From Harmothoe impar (taxonomy: Eukaryota; Annelida; Polychaeta; Phyllodocida; Polynoidae), in NCBI GenBank assembly GCA_947462335.1, contig OX381721.1, positions 3,906,001 through 3,970,000 on the forward strand: DNA of 64,000 nucleotides, given 5' to 3'. This document shows positions 10,341 through 21,019 of this stretch, piece by piece (position 1 is the stretch's first letter; the number at the start of each line of letters is the position of its first letter). The position numbers and the translations under genes are program-made. The notes under the pieces were generated by a model. The model ran no database searches. It saw nothing but the letters and a program-made list of their open reading frames with translations, and was not told the origin of the DNA.

Positions 10341-10490
10341 ACTGATATTATTCCATCAAGATAATTTTGCTGAAACACCTCACGTGTATTTCATTCATTG
10401 TAAGACGTTTTCATTTCGCAGTAATAAAACGCTAAAATAAGATAGTGCCAATCTTTTAGGGGTTTTGGCAGGAACAATGCTAAATTTCAA
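10341..10490. repeat. Dispersed repeat, copy 1 (second copy at 63567-63710)
   Basis: It shares the ATTATTCCATCAA start, the 'GCTGAAACA...CAC' block and a later 'GGGGTTTTGG/GGGGGTTTGAGG' block with 63567-63710, in the same order and orientation. It looks like a diverged mobile repeat or an ancient duplication. From 10491 to 10886 I see nothing further. Confidence 0.5.
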
Positions 10491-10886
10491 TCCGTATTTT
10501 GCACCGTGAACCATCTTACTATTTAAGATATATCGCATATCTCAAATCCTCCTCAAATGCGTTCCAAATGCTAGTACAGTTTCATATTTAGGGAATAATC
10601 ATAATTTTTATCGTGATTGGCTTTGTTACCACATTTATAGCGAACACACCAGGTAGAAAAAATAACAAAATCAAAAACATTTCTAATTATATCTGAACAA
10701 ATACCAGTTTACTTTCAGTAAAGAGTATACTTTACAGGGGTAACTAAAGAATAACTTTTGGCTATTTCATTTTCATAATTACACACCAAGCCATACTAGT
10801 ATTGAGTTGGGATGTATCCCTGATAATTTCCATCCCATATTCAATGGAAAGTACATTTCTCTGACATCTATTGCATATTTTTGTAG

Positions 10887-11055
10887 TTGACCCTGAAGAC
10901 TTGCTGAAGGAGATACACCCGGAGGGTGGCATGAACCAGAGGACCCTGTCTGTGGTTGTGGCTGTGTCGGTGGTGGCCGGTGTCTCCCTGCTCAGTGCTG
11001 GGGTCAATGTCTCCCTCTGTCTGCACAGGAGACACCCCCATACACAGTTCTCTAA
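10887..11055 (+). CDS. Candidate exon encoding a transmembrane segment
   Basis: An acceptor (TTTTTGTAG, ending 10886) and a strong donor (GTGAGT at 11056) bound an open frame. It translates to an acidic stretch (DPEDLLKE), a hydrophobic helix rich in Val and Ala (about 10945-11015) and a basic stop-transfer (LHRRHPH). That is the pattern of a type I membrane protein exon. GC content is above the neighbourhood. I found no convincing partner exons on either side, so this may be an isolated exon of a larger gene or a relic. Family unknown. Confidence 0.45.
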
Positions 11056-11396
11056 GTGAGTAGTAGGTTCTTTTTCACATGGAAAAACAAAGTTACTAAG
11101 CTCAATTACTAGAATGGCCATTCTCCACAACCCAGTGGTACAAGCTCTCAGAGATGTGCCTTGTTTAATGCGTGAGGTATATGATGTACACGTATGTCAA
11201 TGGTGTGGAGCCTATTTATTTTTTGGAAATACAAGATTCCCTATGGAAGAATCATTGTAATTACTTATGTAATTATATTAGGTGAAATAAACACATTATT
11301 GATCAGGTAGATCACACTCAACATTTTGAAGAATTTCCTGTGGGTCACCTGGGCCATTGGGAAGGCAGTTTTAAAGAAAACTGCGGGCCCGGACCC

Positions 11397-11473
11397 AAAA
11401 CTACAGGCCATTGGCTCCCGGGCCAGCGTTAGTGCAAAACTACAGGCCATTGGCTCCCGGGCCAGCGTTAGTG
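11397..11473 (+). repeat. Direct duplication of a 38-bp unit
   Basis: Two adjacent copies start AAAACTACAGGCCATTGG and end CCAGCGTTAGTG (11397-11434 and 11436-11473). The flanking 11056-11396 holds no identifiable feature. Confidence 0.85.
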
Positions 11474-11555
11474 TGTACCCCTGCTTTATTACACGACCTA
11501 ACGTTATAAGTACGATCCTGTATTAGAACAAAGTGGTACGCTTTTTGGGGCTCTA

Positions 11556-11605
11556 GACCAATCAGAGGGCAGCATTTTGGTCACGTGATATAACAATGGC
11601 GGCGA
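11556..11605 (+). promoter_or_regulatory. Promoter-like cluster: CCAAT, E-box and YY1-like site
   Basis: CCAATCA (11558-11564), TCACGTGA (11581-11588) and AATGGCGGC (about 11595-11603) lie within 50 bp. This is a common architecture of TATA-less metazoan promoters. No first exon can be defined after it. From 11606 to 12756 only AT-rich sequence, a weak acceptor near 12020 and an AATAAA near 12570 are seen. Confidence 0.35.
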
Positions 11606-12756
11606 TGTAAACAAAGCAGACGACGATGTGAACGATGCAAATTAACGATATAAACAACTAAATTGGAGATGTAAACATCAACTAAAAGGTAGGGGGGGCT
11701 AAAAATATGTCTTTTGGGCGTGTAATAAAGCTTGTATTGTATGATGAGGTCACGTATGGGCCGTACCAGCCCGAGGTGCATCTGCCTTTATAAGGCACCG
11801 AGATACTAGCTATGTATGCTGTGTGTGCTGTGTGTCTAACAGGGTGTGTAGTCTGTGGTATCCTGATCTGTGCCGGTGTACGGTGGGACCTTGATAATCC
11901 TACCACCCTTTTTCAGAAAAAAACACCGCCAATCTTAGATCTTCACACCATTTAACCTTAGAGACACCTCTGCTATTTTTGGCTCTATTTTAATAGAATT
12001 GATCTTTGTTTTATTTCAGACCACTGTTTTAGTCTCCAACTGCTGCTGCAATGAACTAATTCATGAATTAATTTACACAAGAATAACATAAACAAGAAGC
12101 GAACCCACTTCAATGGCATTGTAGGAATATTTTCCAATGTTCTAAAACAACATATATATATATATCTATTTTACTCTTTTTCACACATATCCTGTGCTGG
12201 CAACTGACATCAGAACCTAGTGAGGCTATACAATCAATACAGTATTTATCTTTAAGATGTACTCTTTGACACTAAAACGGTGTTTTTAGAATCTTAAAGA
12301 TAAGAAGTCTAGAGACATTTTGAATGGTAAAAGGATGGATGCCAAGTAGAATTATAAAGGTATAGGAATGTATACAATTAACATAATATTAAATTGCGCC
12401 ACTGTTCACAATTATTTGATTCTAAGGACTCATCAAATGAGGGTTCTAAAGGATAACTTCCTTGATGTTATTTATAATACTTTGTTTTGCCTAAACGTAT
12501 ATTTTACAAAAAGAAATAAGCCTGTTCTATTTATTCTGCACCTACTAGTATATTGATGTATTTGAAATTAAAATAAAGCACCTTTTTACAATATCAAGCA
12601 TTGGACTTACAATTTACAAGTACACTGGGGGAAGTTGTCCAGGATATGTTTCTGCCATGGTCCATAGTGTCAATCTGGTCCACCAGGTGGAGTTACTGTC
12701 TGTGCTTTGGTAAATTGAGAATGATTCATTAAATGAGCCGCCTTGGCCAGCTACTA

Positions 12757-13020
12757 CACTGAAAAAACTAACTTGTCTTCAGACTCTTCCAAGTGACGGT
12801 CATAAAATAAACGAGTCAAAAGGTGTCTAGCCTATCAGGTTACCATCCCACAGATAGAATCTGGAGCTGGCAAATGTCGGGTTTTGGGCTGGCACATGCC
12901 AAGTGGGTCATCTATCTCCAGCTAGAAGACCAACTTCCTTGTCACTTAGACAAGTTTTTGACTCGTTTATTTTATGACCGTCATTTTGAAGAGTCTGGAG
13001 ACAAGTTTACTTTTTGAGTG
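12757..13020. mobile_element. TIR MITE (CACTGAAAAA family), copy 1
   Basis: About 60-bp inverted termini (CACTGAAAAA...CTTGTCTTCAGACTC and its complement ending TTTTTGAGTG) flank a noncoding core with an inner hairpin. TA occurs on both sides, consistent with a 2-bp target duplication. A second copy is at 43277-43540. Short ORFs inside are incidental. Confidence 0.75.
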
Positions 13021-13505
13021 TATCTTACAAGTTTGATAGCGGGAGAGCAGGCTGTCATCCCACCCCGATCCACATCTTCACATTGTTTCTGTCAAGTCTA
13101 GGTGTTAATTACACAGTAGCACCCACCAACTTTGATTACCCCTTTGATCTAGATAAGGATACGTGCGTAGTTGCATGTGTATTGACCAATACACAACCAT
13201 TTGCACCACCAAAATAGGTGCAAATTGGTATCAAGTGTGATGAAGATCTGCTCCCAGACCACACACAGTGTTGGGATGGGAGTCCGAGACGGTGAAACAT
13301 TTTATAAAATGGCGTAGTGGATTCGGAAGCAAGAGTCAAACACAGGTTCAAAATTCGGTTTTAAATGCAGCATGTTTTATTTGTAATGGGTGGGCTCGGA
13401 TGATTACTCACAGTGTGAATTTCACTGACCAACAAATGAATATAATAGCTCCTTCTGTAGGAAAATGACTCATTGGAGAGAGCTTCGGTTCATGACCAAT
13501 GGTAA
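13021..13505. other. Intergenic sequence without identified features
   Basis: Only short ORFs without domain content. No repeat partner was recognised in the window. Confidence 0.4.
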
Positions 13506-13832
13506 GGACACTTAGGAAATTAAATGGTTTCTCATCACCGCGTGCATCATAAAAATCTGCTTTGGAGGAAACCTTTTTTTTTTTGCAAGTTTCTTTGATG
13601 AAGAATATGATAGAAATGGACATATATTTGGTGTAAAATTACAGATAATGCTGCCAGTTATAACTTACAATTTCCCCACTTTTAAAGATCAATAAATTCT
13701 TAACTACTAAATTTTGAATTTTGGTTGTGAAAAAGATACATTAGCTTGTACATGCTAGTGAGTAAAAAAAAGCCTCCCTCGCATTTTTTCAGTCCTTGGT
13801 GATGAGAAACCATTTCTTCTTTTTGAGTGGCC
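13506..13832. mobile_element. PIF/Harbinger-like MITE (GGCCACTC family), copy 1
   Basis: Inverted termini contain the shared block TGGTTTCTCATCACCG and its complement GATGAGAAACCA. The outer ends are degenerate versions of GGCCACT...AGTGGCC. Flanks read TAA and TGA, close to the TWA target of PIF/Harbinger elements. The same family occurs at 38514-38869 and 48199-48561. Confidence 0.65.
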
Positions 13833-13904
13833 TGACATCAAGGTGTCTACTTCAAAGGGAGCTCATGAAATGTACTAAGGAAGGAGCGGATGGGGCCTCC
13901 CTAT

Positions 13905-14125
13905 TTAACCCTTTAAGGGCGGCATAGTGCATTCATGCATCATACCCTTGGTCATCATGATGCATGAATACAGCCCTGGCAAGTAACTTGCCAGGGCTGC
14001 ATTCATGCATCATGCCGACCCTACAGAGTTGAGTCACTCCCGAAGGGTCAGCATGATGCACCTATGCAGCACCAGTGAGTTACTCGCCAGGGCTGCATTG
14101 GTGCATCATGACGACAAATGTCATC
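13905..14125. repeat. Dispersed palindromic repeat with CATGCATCATG motifs, copy 1
   Basis: Multiple inverted copies of TGCATTCATGCATCATG with 'GCCAGGGCTGCAT' segments. Related copies are at 21405-21650, 33480-33660, 41060-41300 and a fragment at 61643-61680. No coding capacity; likely a nonautonomous mobile repeat. Confidence 0.7.
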
Positions 14126-14384
14126 TTCTAGCAACACCTGTCCATAAAGGGATATATACGACTTCCGATCATTGCTCCACTGGAAGTCCAGCCGTGAACT
14201 GACCATGTCTCAAGTGGGTCTTCCCCCCTGTGCTAAAATGAGGTCTGCACTCTCTGGAGATCCCTGCCATGTCCTGTGTTGCATTATCTATATATAAGCT
14301 ACCCTTCATATGCCACCAATATACGATGACATCATGAAGCGTCGGACAACATCGGACAATATTAGCTCCCATCAGAACACAGCA

Positions 14385-14610
14385 TACCGTAAAACCTTTC
14401 ATACAAGGCTAACTAGCGTATAAGCTGCACCCCGAGTTAAGGTCTATCCTATAAGCCACACTGGCGATCTGAATGTGCCGATTTTGGTAGGGTACCATAG
14501 TGGCAAAAACTCGCGTATAAGCTGCACCCTAACTCTGGGCTGATTCTATAAGCCGCATTGCCGAACTGATTTGCGTACTAGCTGTGGCGTATATGTGAGG
14601 TTTTACGGTA
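14385..14610. mobile_element. MITE with TACCGTAAAACC ends, copy 1
   Basis: The termini TACCGTAAAACC and GGTTTTACGGTA are perfect inverted repeats. The core contains tandem 'TATAAGCCGCACC'-type segments. TA ends fit a Tc1/mariner-like target. Other copies are 37186-37412, 47627-47835 and 59386-59610; a degenerate relative lies near 49355-49590. Confidence 0.75.
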
Positions 14611-14614
14611 CCTT

Positions 14615-14850
14615 AGGGAGTGATCATTTTTTAACAACAGTGGGGGGGGTGGTGGGTTTGGGGGGGGGTAAAAAGATTTGGACCCCTTGACCGGGGGGGG
14701 GGCAAAAAAATTTGGACCCCTCTTGGGGGGGGTCAAAATAATTTAACCTGATTTGAGCCAAAAAGCCCGTGCGTTACTATGCTTCAAAGGGCGCGCGAGC
14801 CGATTTTCGGCCCTAAGGGTGGGGGGTAAAAAGACCAACATGAACTCATT
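14615..14850. mobile_element. G-rich MITE relative, 3' end unclear (same family as 54108-54423)
   Basis: After TTA it starts GGGAGTGATCATTTTTTAAC and continues with GTGGGGGGGGTGGTGGG and repeated 'TTTGGACCCCT' blocks. These match the MITE at 54108-54423 in order. No matching right terminus is visible, so the copy is truncated. Confidence 0.6.
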
Positions 14851-15486
14851 ATGACTCAAAACACACAGCTTAAAATACCCTTTTTATGACAGTCAACTAT
14901 GATTCAATAACTCCATGGTGATTGGTTCAGCCCTCCTCCGGAGTGTGTCACGTCAGATCTGGGTGTGGTAGGACCGTCCCCCAGGTCGTCATGGTGTAGT
15001 GTTCCCCATCTCTGGACGGCGGTGATCCCTGACCACCTGAGTCTCATCTACTCGTATCCTGTCACAGAAAATGATGCATACATAAGTGGTATTTAAGTAT
15101 CTATACAATTCAAAATGGGCCAATTTCGGCCTAAAAATACTAAAAGTGTCCGATATTATTAGTCAATTAGAAAGGCTTAATGCATTATCTACAATAGTCA
15201 GATTGGCCGCAAATCGGTCCAATGGATTACACTACTGCCAAAGTTATCTTGCTGATTTTTCTGTGGGGGTCTATTGAACTGAATCTTTTTCTTCTGGAAA
15301 AAACGAACCTCTCTTGATTTCTGTGAATGAGAATAACATTGACTTCATAGACCCAGAATCCCAAAAAACTGTTATCAATCCCCCTGTTGTTAAAAGATTA
15401 TCACATCCTTAGAAACTAACTTGAATTATGCATCCCATAGTTCAGTATTGAGCCTCCAGGTGGCAGTATATGGGGCCCTTGATGGG
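14851..15486. other. Intergenic; one CTCF-like site, otherwise nothing identified
   Basis: The only motif noted is CCTCCAGGTGGCAGTA at 15453-15468, which matches the CTCF core consensus reasonably well. No coding exon is supported. Confidence 0.4.
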
Positions 15487-15670
15487 GGGGTCCCCATGTC
15501 GCATGTCGGATTTAAGAAATGACCATGTCGCATGTCTATGTCGCTTAAAATGCTCATGTCCCATGTCAATTTAAGAAATGTCCACGTCCCCTGTCACTAA
15601 GCCTCATGTCGCATGTCACTAGGACTCATGTCGCATGTCGATTTTAAGAAATGCCCATGTCGCCATATCG
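15487..15670. repeat. ATGTCGCATGTC minisatellite, locus 1
   Basis: Degenerate tandem units combine ATGTCGCATGTC with TTTAAGAAATG. Related arrays lie at 18355-18510 (opposite orientation) and 46700-46822. Confidence 0.75.
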
Positions 15671-15686
15671 AATTTAGGGGTCTAGA

Positions 15687-16527
15687 CCCAGTAAACACCC
15701 TACGTAGTTCCAACGTAGCTCAGAGGTTTCTCTAGGTAGATGTCCAACCAAATGGTTTGAGATTGGTAATTTTGGAAGGTTTGTAGACGTCAAAATGTTA
15801 AGGTTTATTTACGTTCAACAGATGTAGACGTCTGATTTACGTTGATCTACCTCATTCAGACGTAAAAATTCTACGTAGATCTACGTTAAAAGATGCAACT
15901 TTTCAACTTCAATTTGGTAGATGACTTTTCCGTGTCACACTAGGTGGCAGCACTATCAATTATGGAGAGAATATTACAGCTCTTTAACAAATCTACCACA
16001 TTCAAGCAGTAAATTCTCATTAATTATGAATTCAATATCATGTAAATAAACCGTATTCAATAGAATATTTATATATAAAGGACAGGTGACTAAAGTATTG
16101 GGCATGAATAGGTGCTTTGAGGCACTTTACTGTGAGGACACCACATTGGTGGTAATGGAAGAAATACAAAGCCTCTCTGCAGCCAAAACTATTCAACAGA
16201 TCTATATTGTCAGTCTGTTCAATTGAACCACAAGAGTATAGTATGTAGAATGAGATGAGATTGAAAATTAGAGTAGTTACTTTGCATGAATATTGTTTGT
16301 AAATGTAAATTTGTCTGCAATATATTTCAAGTCCCACTATGTAGAACTATATGTAATGTGTTAAACATAGATTTACCTCTTCAGGAGCTACGTAAATCAG
16401 ACCTGCAGGTTTGAGATTGGTAAATAAACCTTAACGTTTTGACGTTGATAAACCTACTAAAATTACGTAGTTCAGACCAAAATTCAACGTAGATTTACGT
16501 CTGACCAACGTTGTTGTGTTTACTGGG
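15687..16527. mobile_element. Foldback element with ~230-bp inverted termini rich in ACGT
   Basis: It starts CCCAGTAAACACCCTACG and ends GTGTTTACTGGG. The inverted arms share 'GGTTTGAGATTGGTAA', 'AACGTT' and 'TCTGATTTACGT' segments over about 230 bp. The centre (15920-16350) is AT-rich and noncoding; a CTCF-like ACACTAGGTGGCAGCA is at 15937-15952. Transposase is absent. Confidence 0.7.
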
Positions 16528-16622
16528 GAGCCATGTATATATCAGTTGCAGTACCAGCAGTCTCGAACCCCAGTTAACTCTAATGGCGGCACGCTTAGTA
16601 GATCGTCTGGAAAGACTCATAC

Positions 16623-16925
16623 CTAACCACTGTATGGTCAATTCACCAGCAACCAGCGAATCATCAGGATCCCGGGGAAACTACGGTGGCACCAACTCAC
16701 TACACGAGTATATAGGCATAGAGGTTGAGGCAGGGTTCATTGTTCACCGTAACAGGCCAATTTTGAAATGCTGACCATTGCTCTATTCCAGTATCCCTGA
16801 CCGAGCACTGTTCATAGTGTTACGTAACAGCGCTGCGATGTGCTTGCGGGGGTGTAAAGCAGCACCCTCAGACTATTGATAGAGTCGGCGCGGCTGAGAC
16901 TGCAGTACCAGAATCAGCAGGAGAA
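16623..16925 (+). repeat. Dispersed repeat, inverted partner at 47913-48199
   Basis: It matches the reverse complement of 47913-48199 along its length, from 'CCACTGTATGGTCA' through 'TTGTTCACYGTAA' to 'AGAGTCGGCGCGGCTGAG'. Any ORF here is not conserved in the partner. It is probably a mobile repeat of unknown class. Confidence 0.65.
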
Positions 16926-17491
16926 ATATCTCAAGATGCAGTGTTACAGGTTAACACTCTAAGATATGTGTGTTGTGGGAACTTTTATCTGGTCTAGATT
17001 GATTACATTAATTTTCCAATTTCAGCATCAGATTTACCTTTCGACCAGCTATAGTTCATGGGCAAGCCATCATCACAGAGTAACACACTTTTGAGGTCAA
17101 CAAACTTTGAGTAGCGTGTAGTGTGTCGCAATACAAACGTGTGTTAAAGGTGACTTTAAATAGCATGTAAACACAACATACTCTTCTCTTCTTGTAATTG
17201 GTACCCAATGGTGGCCATATTTGGTACAGACTAGATATATAATGGTATTATACATCTAGTCTTCTACATGTTATGGTCCGTCCATCGATTACTGAATTTT
17301 TTTACTACATTTTTTTTTTTTTCAATGTTCAATACATGATATCTTAATAAGTAATTGTACTATGTAAATTGGGGTGTGTGTAGAATTGAAAAACTCCTTT
17401 TTCAATGGTACCAAGCAATTAAAAAAAAATTACAATAGCACTTTAAATGAATTATCATGTAAATGCTTAGATACACTAATGCTAGTACAGC
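16926..17491. other. Intergenic, with a small perfect-looking hairpin
   Basis: An ACTAGATATATAATG...ATACATCTAGT hairpin spans 17229-17260. Nothing else could be identified. Confidence 0.4.
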
Positions 17492-17635
17492 CTAGATGGT
17501 GAGTACAAGTACAGCACACTTAGGGCGTACCAGAATAGTGGGTGTGTCCTCAACCTTCTTAGCCACATAGGAACCGTCAAATACCTCCAGGACACTCAAC
17601 GGGACAGATTCACGAGGGAGCGTCAACAACAAAAA
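17492..17635 (-). pseudogene. Coding-like fragment of unknown origin
   Basis: On the minus strand an open frame of about 48 codons ends in TAG at 17494-17492. It has ordinary protein composition, for example VPLSVLEVFDGSYVAKK followed by VEDTPTILVRP. An AG follows GGAC just upstream (17638-17636). No start codon and no neighbouring exon are apparent. It may be the last exon of a host gene or a fragment of a transposon protein. I do not recognise it. Confidence 0.3.
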
Positions 17636-18238
17636 CTGTCCAATCTTAAAGATCTTAAAATGGCCACTCTTGAAAACGTCACACTCTTTAAGTCAATTGA
17701 CTATCTTATACAAAACATTTATTTGAGATAATCATTGCTCACTATCTCCTTGCATACACAACACACCTTTCTTACAGTGTTATTAAGGAGAATTGCCACT
17801 TAAAAGCCATTATGACCTGTCCATGACACTTACAGGGCATTACTCAACTTAAGGACACTTGAAGTGTCCCTTTACTGCATTTGCTTCAATGTGAACACTC
17901 ATGCAGTGATGGATACTTATAATACTGCATACCCGGGCAGGAGAAGGCGGTGTGGATTAGTTCCTCCATCGTGGTAACACCCAGGAGGAGTAGCCGCGTC
18001 CCTGGGGTAGACCCAGCTCCTGAGGATGAAGAACATATAGCCCAGTGAACAAAAAACGTATTTTTACGTTTTGAAACGTTCTCATGTACAACGTTATATT
18101 ACGTTATATGTAAAACGTTATTTTACTTTCTTTTATGGTTGTACATGTGAACGTTTGTATCCACAACGTTATTTAACGTTATTTAACGTTTCTAGAGGTT
18201 ATCATTGAGAGATTAGGGTGTGGTTACCTTTTACCAAA

Positions 18239-18341
18239 CATTAGAAAGGGGCATTAAACGCAGACGTAGTAGTGCTAAAGGGATACGCTACTTCTGCGTT
18301 TAATGAGCTTTTATGTGGTTGCTAAAGGCCCCTAATATGGG
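18239..18341. mobile_element. Short palindromic MITE (GGGACCTTTAGCAA family), 5'-truncated copy
   Basis: It shares the core 'AACGCAGACGTAGTAGTGCTAAAGGGATA' (given in parts) and the end GGTTGCTAAAGG with copies at 19018-19130 and 48719-48833. The left terminus is replaced. Confidence 0.6.
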
Positions 18342-18354
18342 TGTGGACCACTAA

Positions 18355-18510
18355 ATTCGACATGGCGACATGACCGTTTTTGGGCCTAGTGACATGCGAT
18401 ATGAGGAATATTAGAGATAGTGACATGGGACATGGACATTTCTTAAAATCGACTTGGTGAAATGGGTATTTCTTAAAATCGACAGGGTGACTCGGTCATG
18501 TCCTTAAAGA
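18355..18510. repeat. ATGTC minisatellite, locus 2 (reverse orientation)
   Basis: It contains 'GTGACATGGGACATGGACA' and repeated 'ATTTCTTAAAATCGAC' units, the complement of the array at 15487-15670. Confidence 0.65.
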
Positions 18511-18517
18511 GGTACGC

Positions 18518-18593
18518 ATGGCTCTGTGGCCCAATGGATAAGGCGTTGGACTTTTCATGCAAAGGTGGGCTGTTCGAATCCCACTCAAGTCAT
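18518..18593 (+). tRNA. tRNA-like sequence (probable tRNA pseudogene or SINE head)
   Basis: It contains an A-box-like TGGCCCAATGG and a B-box-like TGTTCGAATCC at tRNA spacing. A 7-bp acceptor can pair at 6 of 7 positions (ATGGCTC with AAGTCAT). The anticodon stem has one mismatch and would present TTT. The T stem fits poorly (loop too long). Three such segments sit within 1 kb, which argues for degraded copies rather than functional genes. Confidence 0.4.
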
Positions 18594-19017
18594 ATTGCAT
18601 ATAATATATATTTTATAATGCTACAATTAAAAATTGAATAGAATACTTTTTAAGGTGGCCGGCGGGGATAGCCTAAAAGTAACTTCGATTTAACAAGATT
18701 TATACCATATGACTCTAAGGGTGTATAGTTTCCAAAAATACAAAAAGAAACAGATGGTCCCGAGCTAGATTCCGAGATATTTTACCACAAAGTTTGAGTG
18801 AACTATGATAGGATCATATAGTATTTTCTCACATAAACTGAGAGAATGACTGTAAAAAGTAACTATGTTTTATAATACTCTGTTACAATATTGTTTATAA
18901 TATTATCTATCCAGAAAATGTGTTTCTAGCACATGGTCCCGGGCATATAAATTTGTATGTTTTTTGTAATTTGAAAAATAAAAGTTAGGGGAATCTGATC
19001 TGGTCACAGGAAGGCAA

Positions 19018-19130
19018 TAGGGACCTTTAGCAAACCCGACGTAGCTCATTGAACGCAGACGTATCCTATCCCTTCAGCACTGCTACGTCTGCGTTTTATG
19101 ATCTTTTACATGGTTGCTAAAGGTCCCTAA
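19018..19130. mobile_element. Short palindromic MITE (GGGACCTTTAGCAA family), full copy
   Basis: About 113 bp, with inverted ends TAGGGACCTTTAGCAA and TTGCTAAAGGTCCCTA. Noncoding. Confidence 0.7.
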
Positions 19131-19160
19131 TATAAGTCTTCAATGTGTGCTTTATACCAT

Positions 19161-19236
19161 CTAGCTCTGTGGCCTATCTGTATAAGGCGTAAGGTAAGAG
19201 ATCAGAAGGTTGTGAGTTCGAAACTAACCCATACCA
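19161..19236 (+). tRNA. tRNA-like sequence 2 (pseudogene/SINE-like)
   Basis: TAGCTCTGTGGCC and TATAAGGCG resemble a D-arm/A box, and GTGAGTTCGAAAC resembles a B box at normal spacing. The D loop is enlarged and the acceptor ends do not pair. Not a functional tRNA as read. Confidence 0.3.
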
Positions 19237-19397
19237 ACATCAAACTATTTTTGGAGTTTGGTTATAATAATTACATACACATGCACATTATCAATACGAC
19301 TATCCTCTCCAATTTATTCACATAAAAACTCTCCCTCATTCACATGAACATTACTTTGGTCTTCATTATTGACCTTGGGTATTTCCATGTGAAAAAA

Positions 19398-19469
19398 CAT
19401 GAGCTGGATTAGAACACCTGACCCTCTGATCACGAGACATGCATGGAACACTTAGGCCATGAAGGCTCC
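19398..19469 (-). tRNA. tRNA-like sequence 3 (pseudogene/SINE-like)
   Basis: On the minus strand: CATGGCCTAAGTG (A-box-like) and GGTGTTCTAATCC (B-box-like), 72 nt in total. The stems are incomplete. It has the same character as the two neighbours but opposite orientation. Confidence 0.3.
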
Positions 19470-19769
19470 GTGGAACCTCAGGTATATTTCTACTTCCATA
19501 TAGCTCAATAGCTAAGCTAAATTGCGCAGAAGGTGCAAATTACTGCCCTGGGGATTTGAGTTTTAGATCTTTTCAAAACCAAAAAAACACGTAAAATAAC
19601 GTTGTCATAACGTTAGACATTCAAACGTTTTTGTATAACGTTATTATAACGTTATTTTGAGTCAACGTTTTAACGTCAGATAACGTCATATTTCCGTCAT
19701 TCTATAACGTTTATCAAACCTTTAGAAAACGTTATTGTAACGTCAGATAACGGTTTTTTGTTAGCTGGG

Positions 19770-20069
19770 AGGCCTGTTAACCCTTTTACTAGTTTTAGGA
19801 TGATTTGTTGGCTTAAAGCTCCATTTGGTACCACAATGAATTTAAAACACTCTGCAAGGTTTGAAATGATTCACCCATGCAGCCCTAGTAAGTTACTTTC
19901 CGCAGAAGAAGAAACAGGAGGAATGATGGGAGGCGAAATGTACAGCCAAACCTCTATTTTGATGTCTTCCCGGTGAGGAGAAGAACAAAAGAACAATAAC
20001 ATGAACTGATAAAGACTGTGTAAAGGATGTATTTTTATGATAGATAGACTATTTGATATTCTCTGGTAT

Positions 20070-20125
<56 letters not shown>

Positions 20126-20682
20126 TATATTTTAGTGGTGCTCTTATACTGTTTGTTGGATGTTGATGTTAAACCAGTTCATCTTGTTGGATTGTAGCAA
20201 TGACTTTTAATGTACCTCCCCCCCCTCCCCCCCCTTTCCCCTCTACACCCAAACCTCTACGTAAACCTACTCGGTATTGCATACCAGCAGTTAAGTCGTC
20301 AATCATTGTACCACCTCATCCATTTGTAAATATCATCTATGTGTATGTAGTTTAGTAACAGACTGTCACCTAAGCAGCAAAACCGGGTGGAGCCAAAAGG
20401 TTGTCTAAAATTGATAAACCATATGTTAAACTATGAGTATCTACTTTACTGGATGGATTACCCCTGCAAAATTACCAGGAAGACCTTCATGTATCACTTG
20501 CTGTATGTGATGATCGGTTAAATACAAAAAATCAAAATAAATAAAAGTTAATCCTCACAGAAGACATGTGGATCATGGCTACTCATCTCATTAGAAGGCC
20601 TGTAACTTTGTGCCGGACTTAAGTTTAATTAAGTGATTAATTACATGTATGCATGTACATACTATAATTATGAAATACTTAC
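19770..20682. other. Intergenic with a (TA)n microsatellite
   Basis: A TA dinucleotide run of about 50 bp lies at 20071-20121 and a C-rich run at 20217-20240. The rest holds nothing identifiable. Confidence 0.6.
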
Positions 20683-20772
20683 TATTTGTGGATGAGTTGG
20701 TCACGGTGGTCGCCCGGTCTTCCATGTCCTGAGCACCATACACTGCATTCAGTCGTCCACTGAGGCCATCTC
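20683..20772 (-). CDS. Candidate 90-bp phase 1-1 exon
   Basis: On the minus strand an AG acceptor (CCATAAG) precedes 90 bp of open frame containing GRLNAVYGAQDMEDR and then TTVTNSSTN. It ends at a strong donor (GTAAGTAT, from 20682). Both ends are phase 1, typical of exons in extracellular proteins; an N-glycosylation sequon (NSS) is present. No partner exon was found. Family unknown. Confidence 0.4.
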
Positions 20773-21019
20773 CTTATGGACATAAGGATTAACATTATTA
20801 AGGATATCAAATCAAGCAAGAAGATCAGGTAATAACCGCAACTTTTATATCTGTACTTATAAATTGATTTTAGATTAGGATATTACCCAGTGGATTTCAC
20901 ATGAACATGCATTTTATGGACGATATGAGGCAACTTGCAATGAAGCACACCGTAAGCCTCTCAGAACCCCATGTTGATCATGACTAAAGGGTACACTTGT
21001 TATCAAGATATATCTACAC

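Larger units (their letters stand above)
18041..19769. mobile_element. 1.7-kb TIR element with AACGT-rich termini
   Basis: It opens CCCAGTGAACAAAAAACGT and closes ACGGTTTTTTGTTAGCTGGG, imperfect inverted repeats. Both subterminal regions (18050-18200 and 19575-19755) are packed with AACGTT and AACGTTAT motifs, as in DNA transposons with subterminal transposase sites. There is no ORF for a transposase. The interior carries two short palindromic MITEs, an ATGTC minisatellite and three tRNA-like segments. Confidence 0.65.

Noticed and set aside
18518..18593. Functional tRNA gene
   Set aside because: T-arm geometry is wrong and one acceptor pair and one anticodon-stem pair are mismatched; tRNA-derived repeat is more likely.
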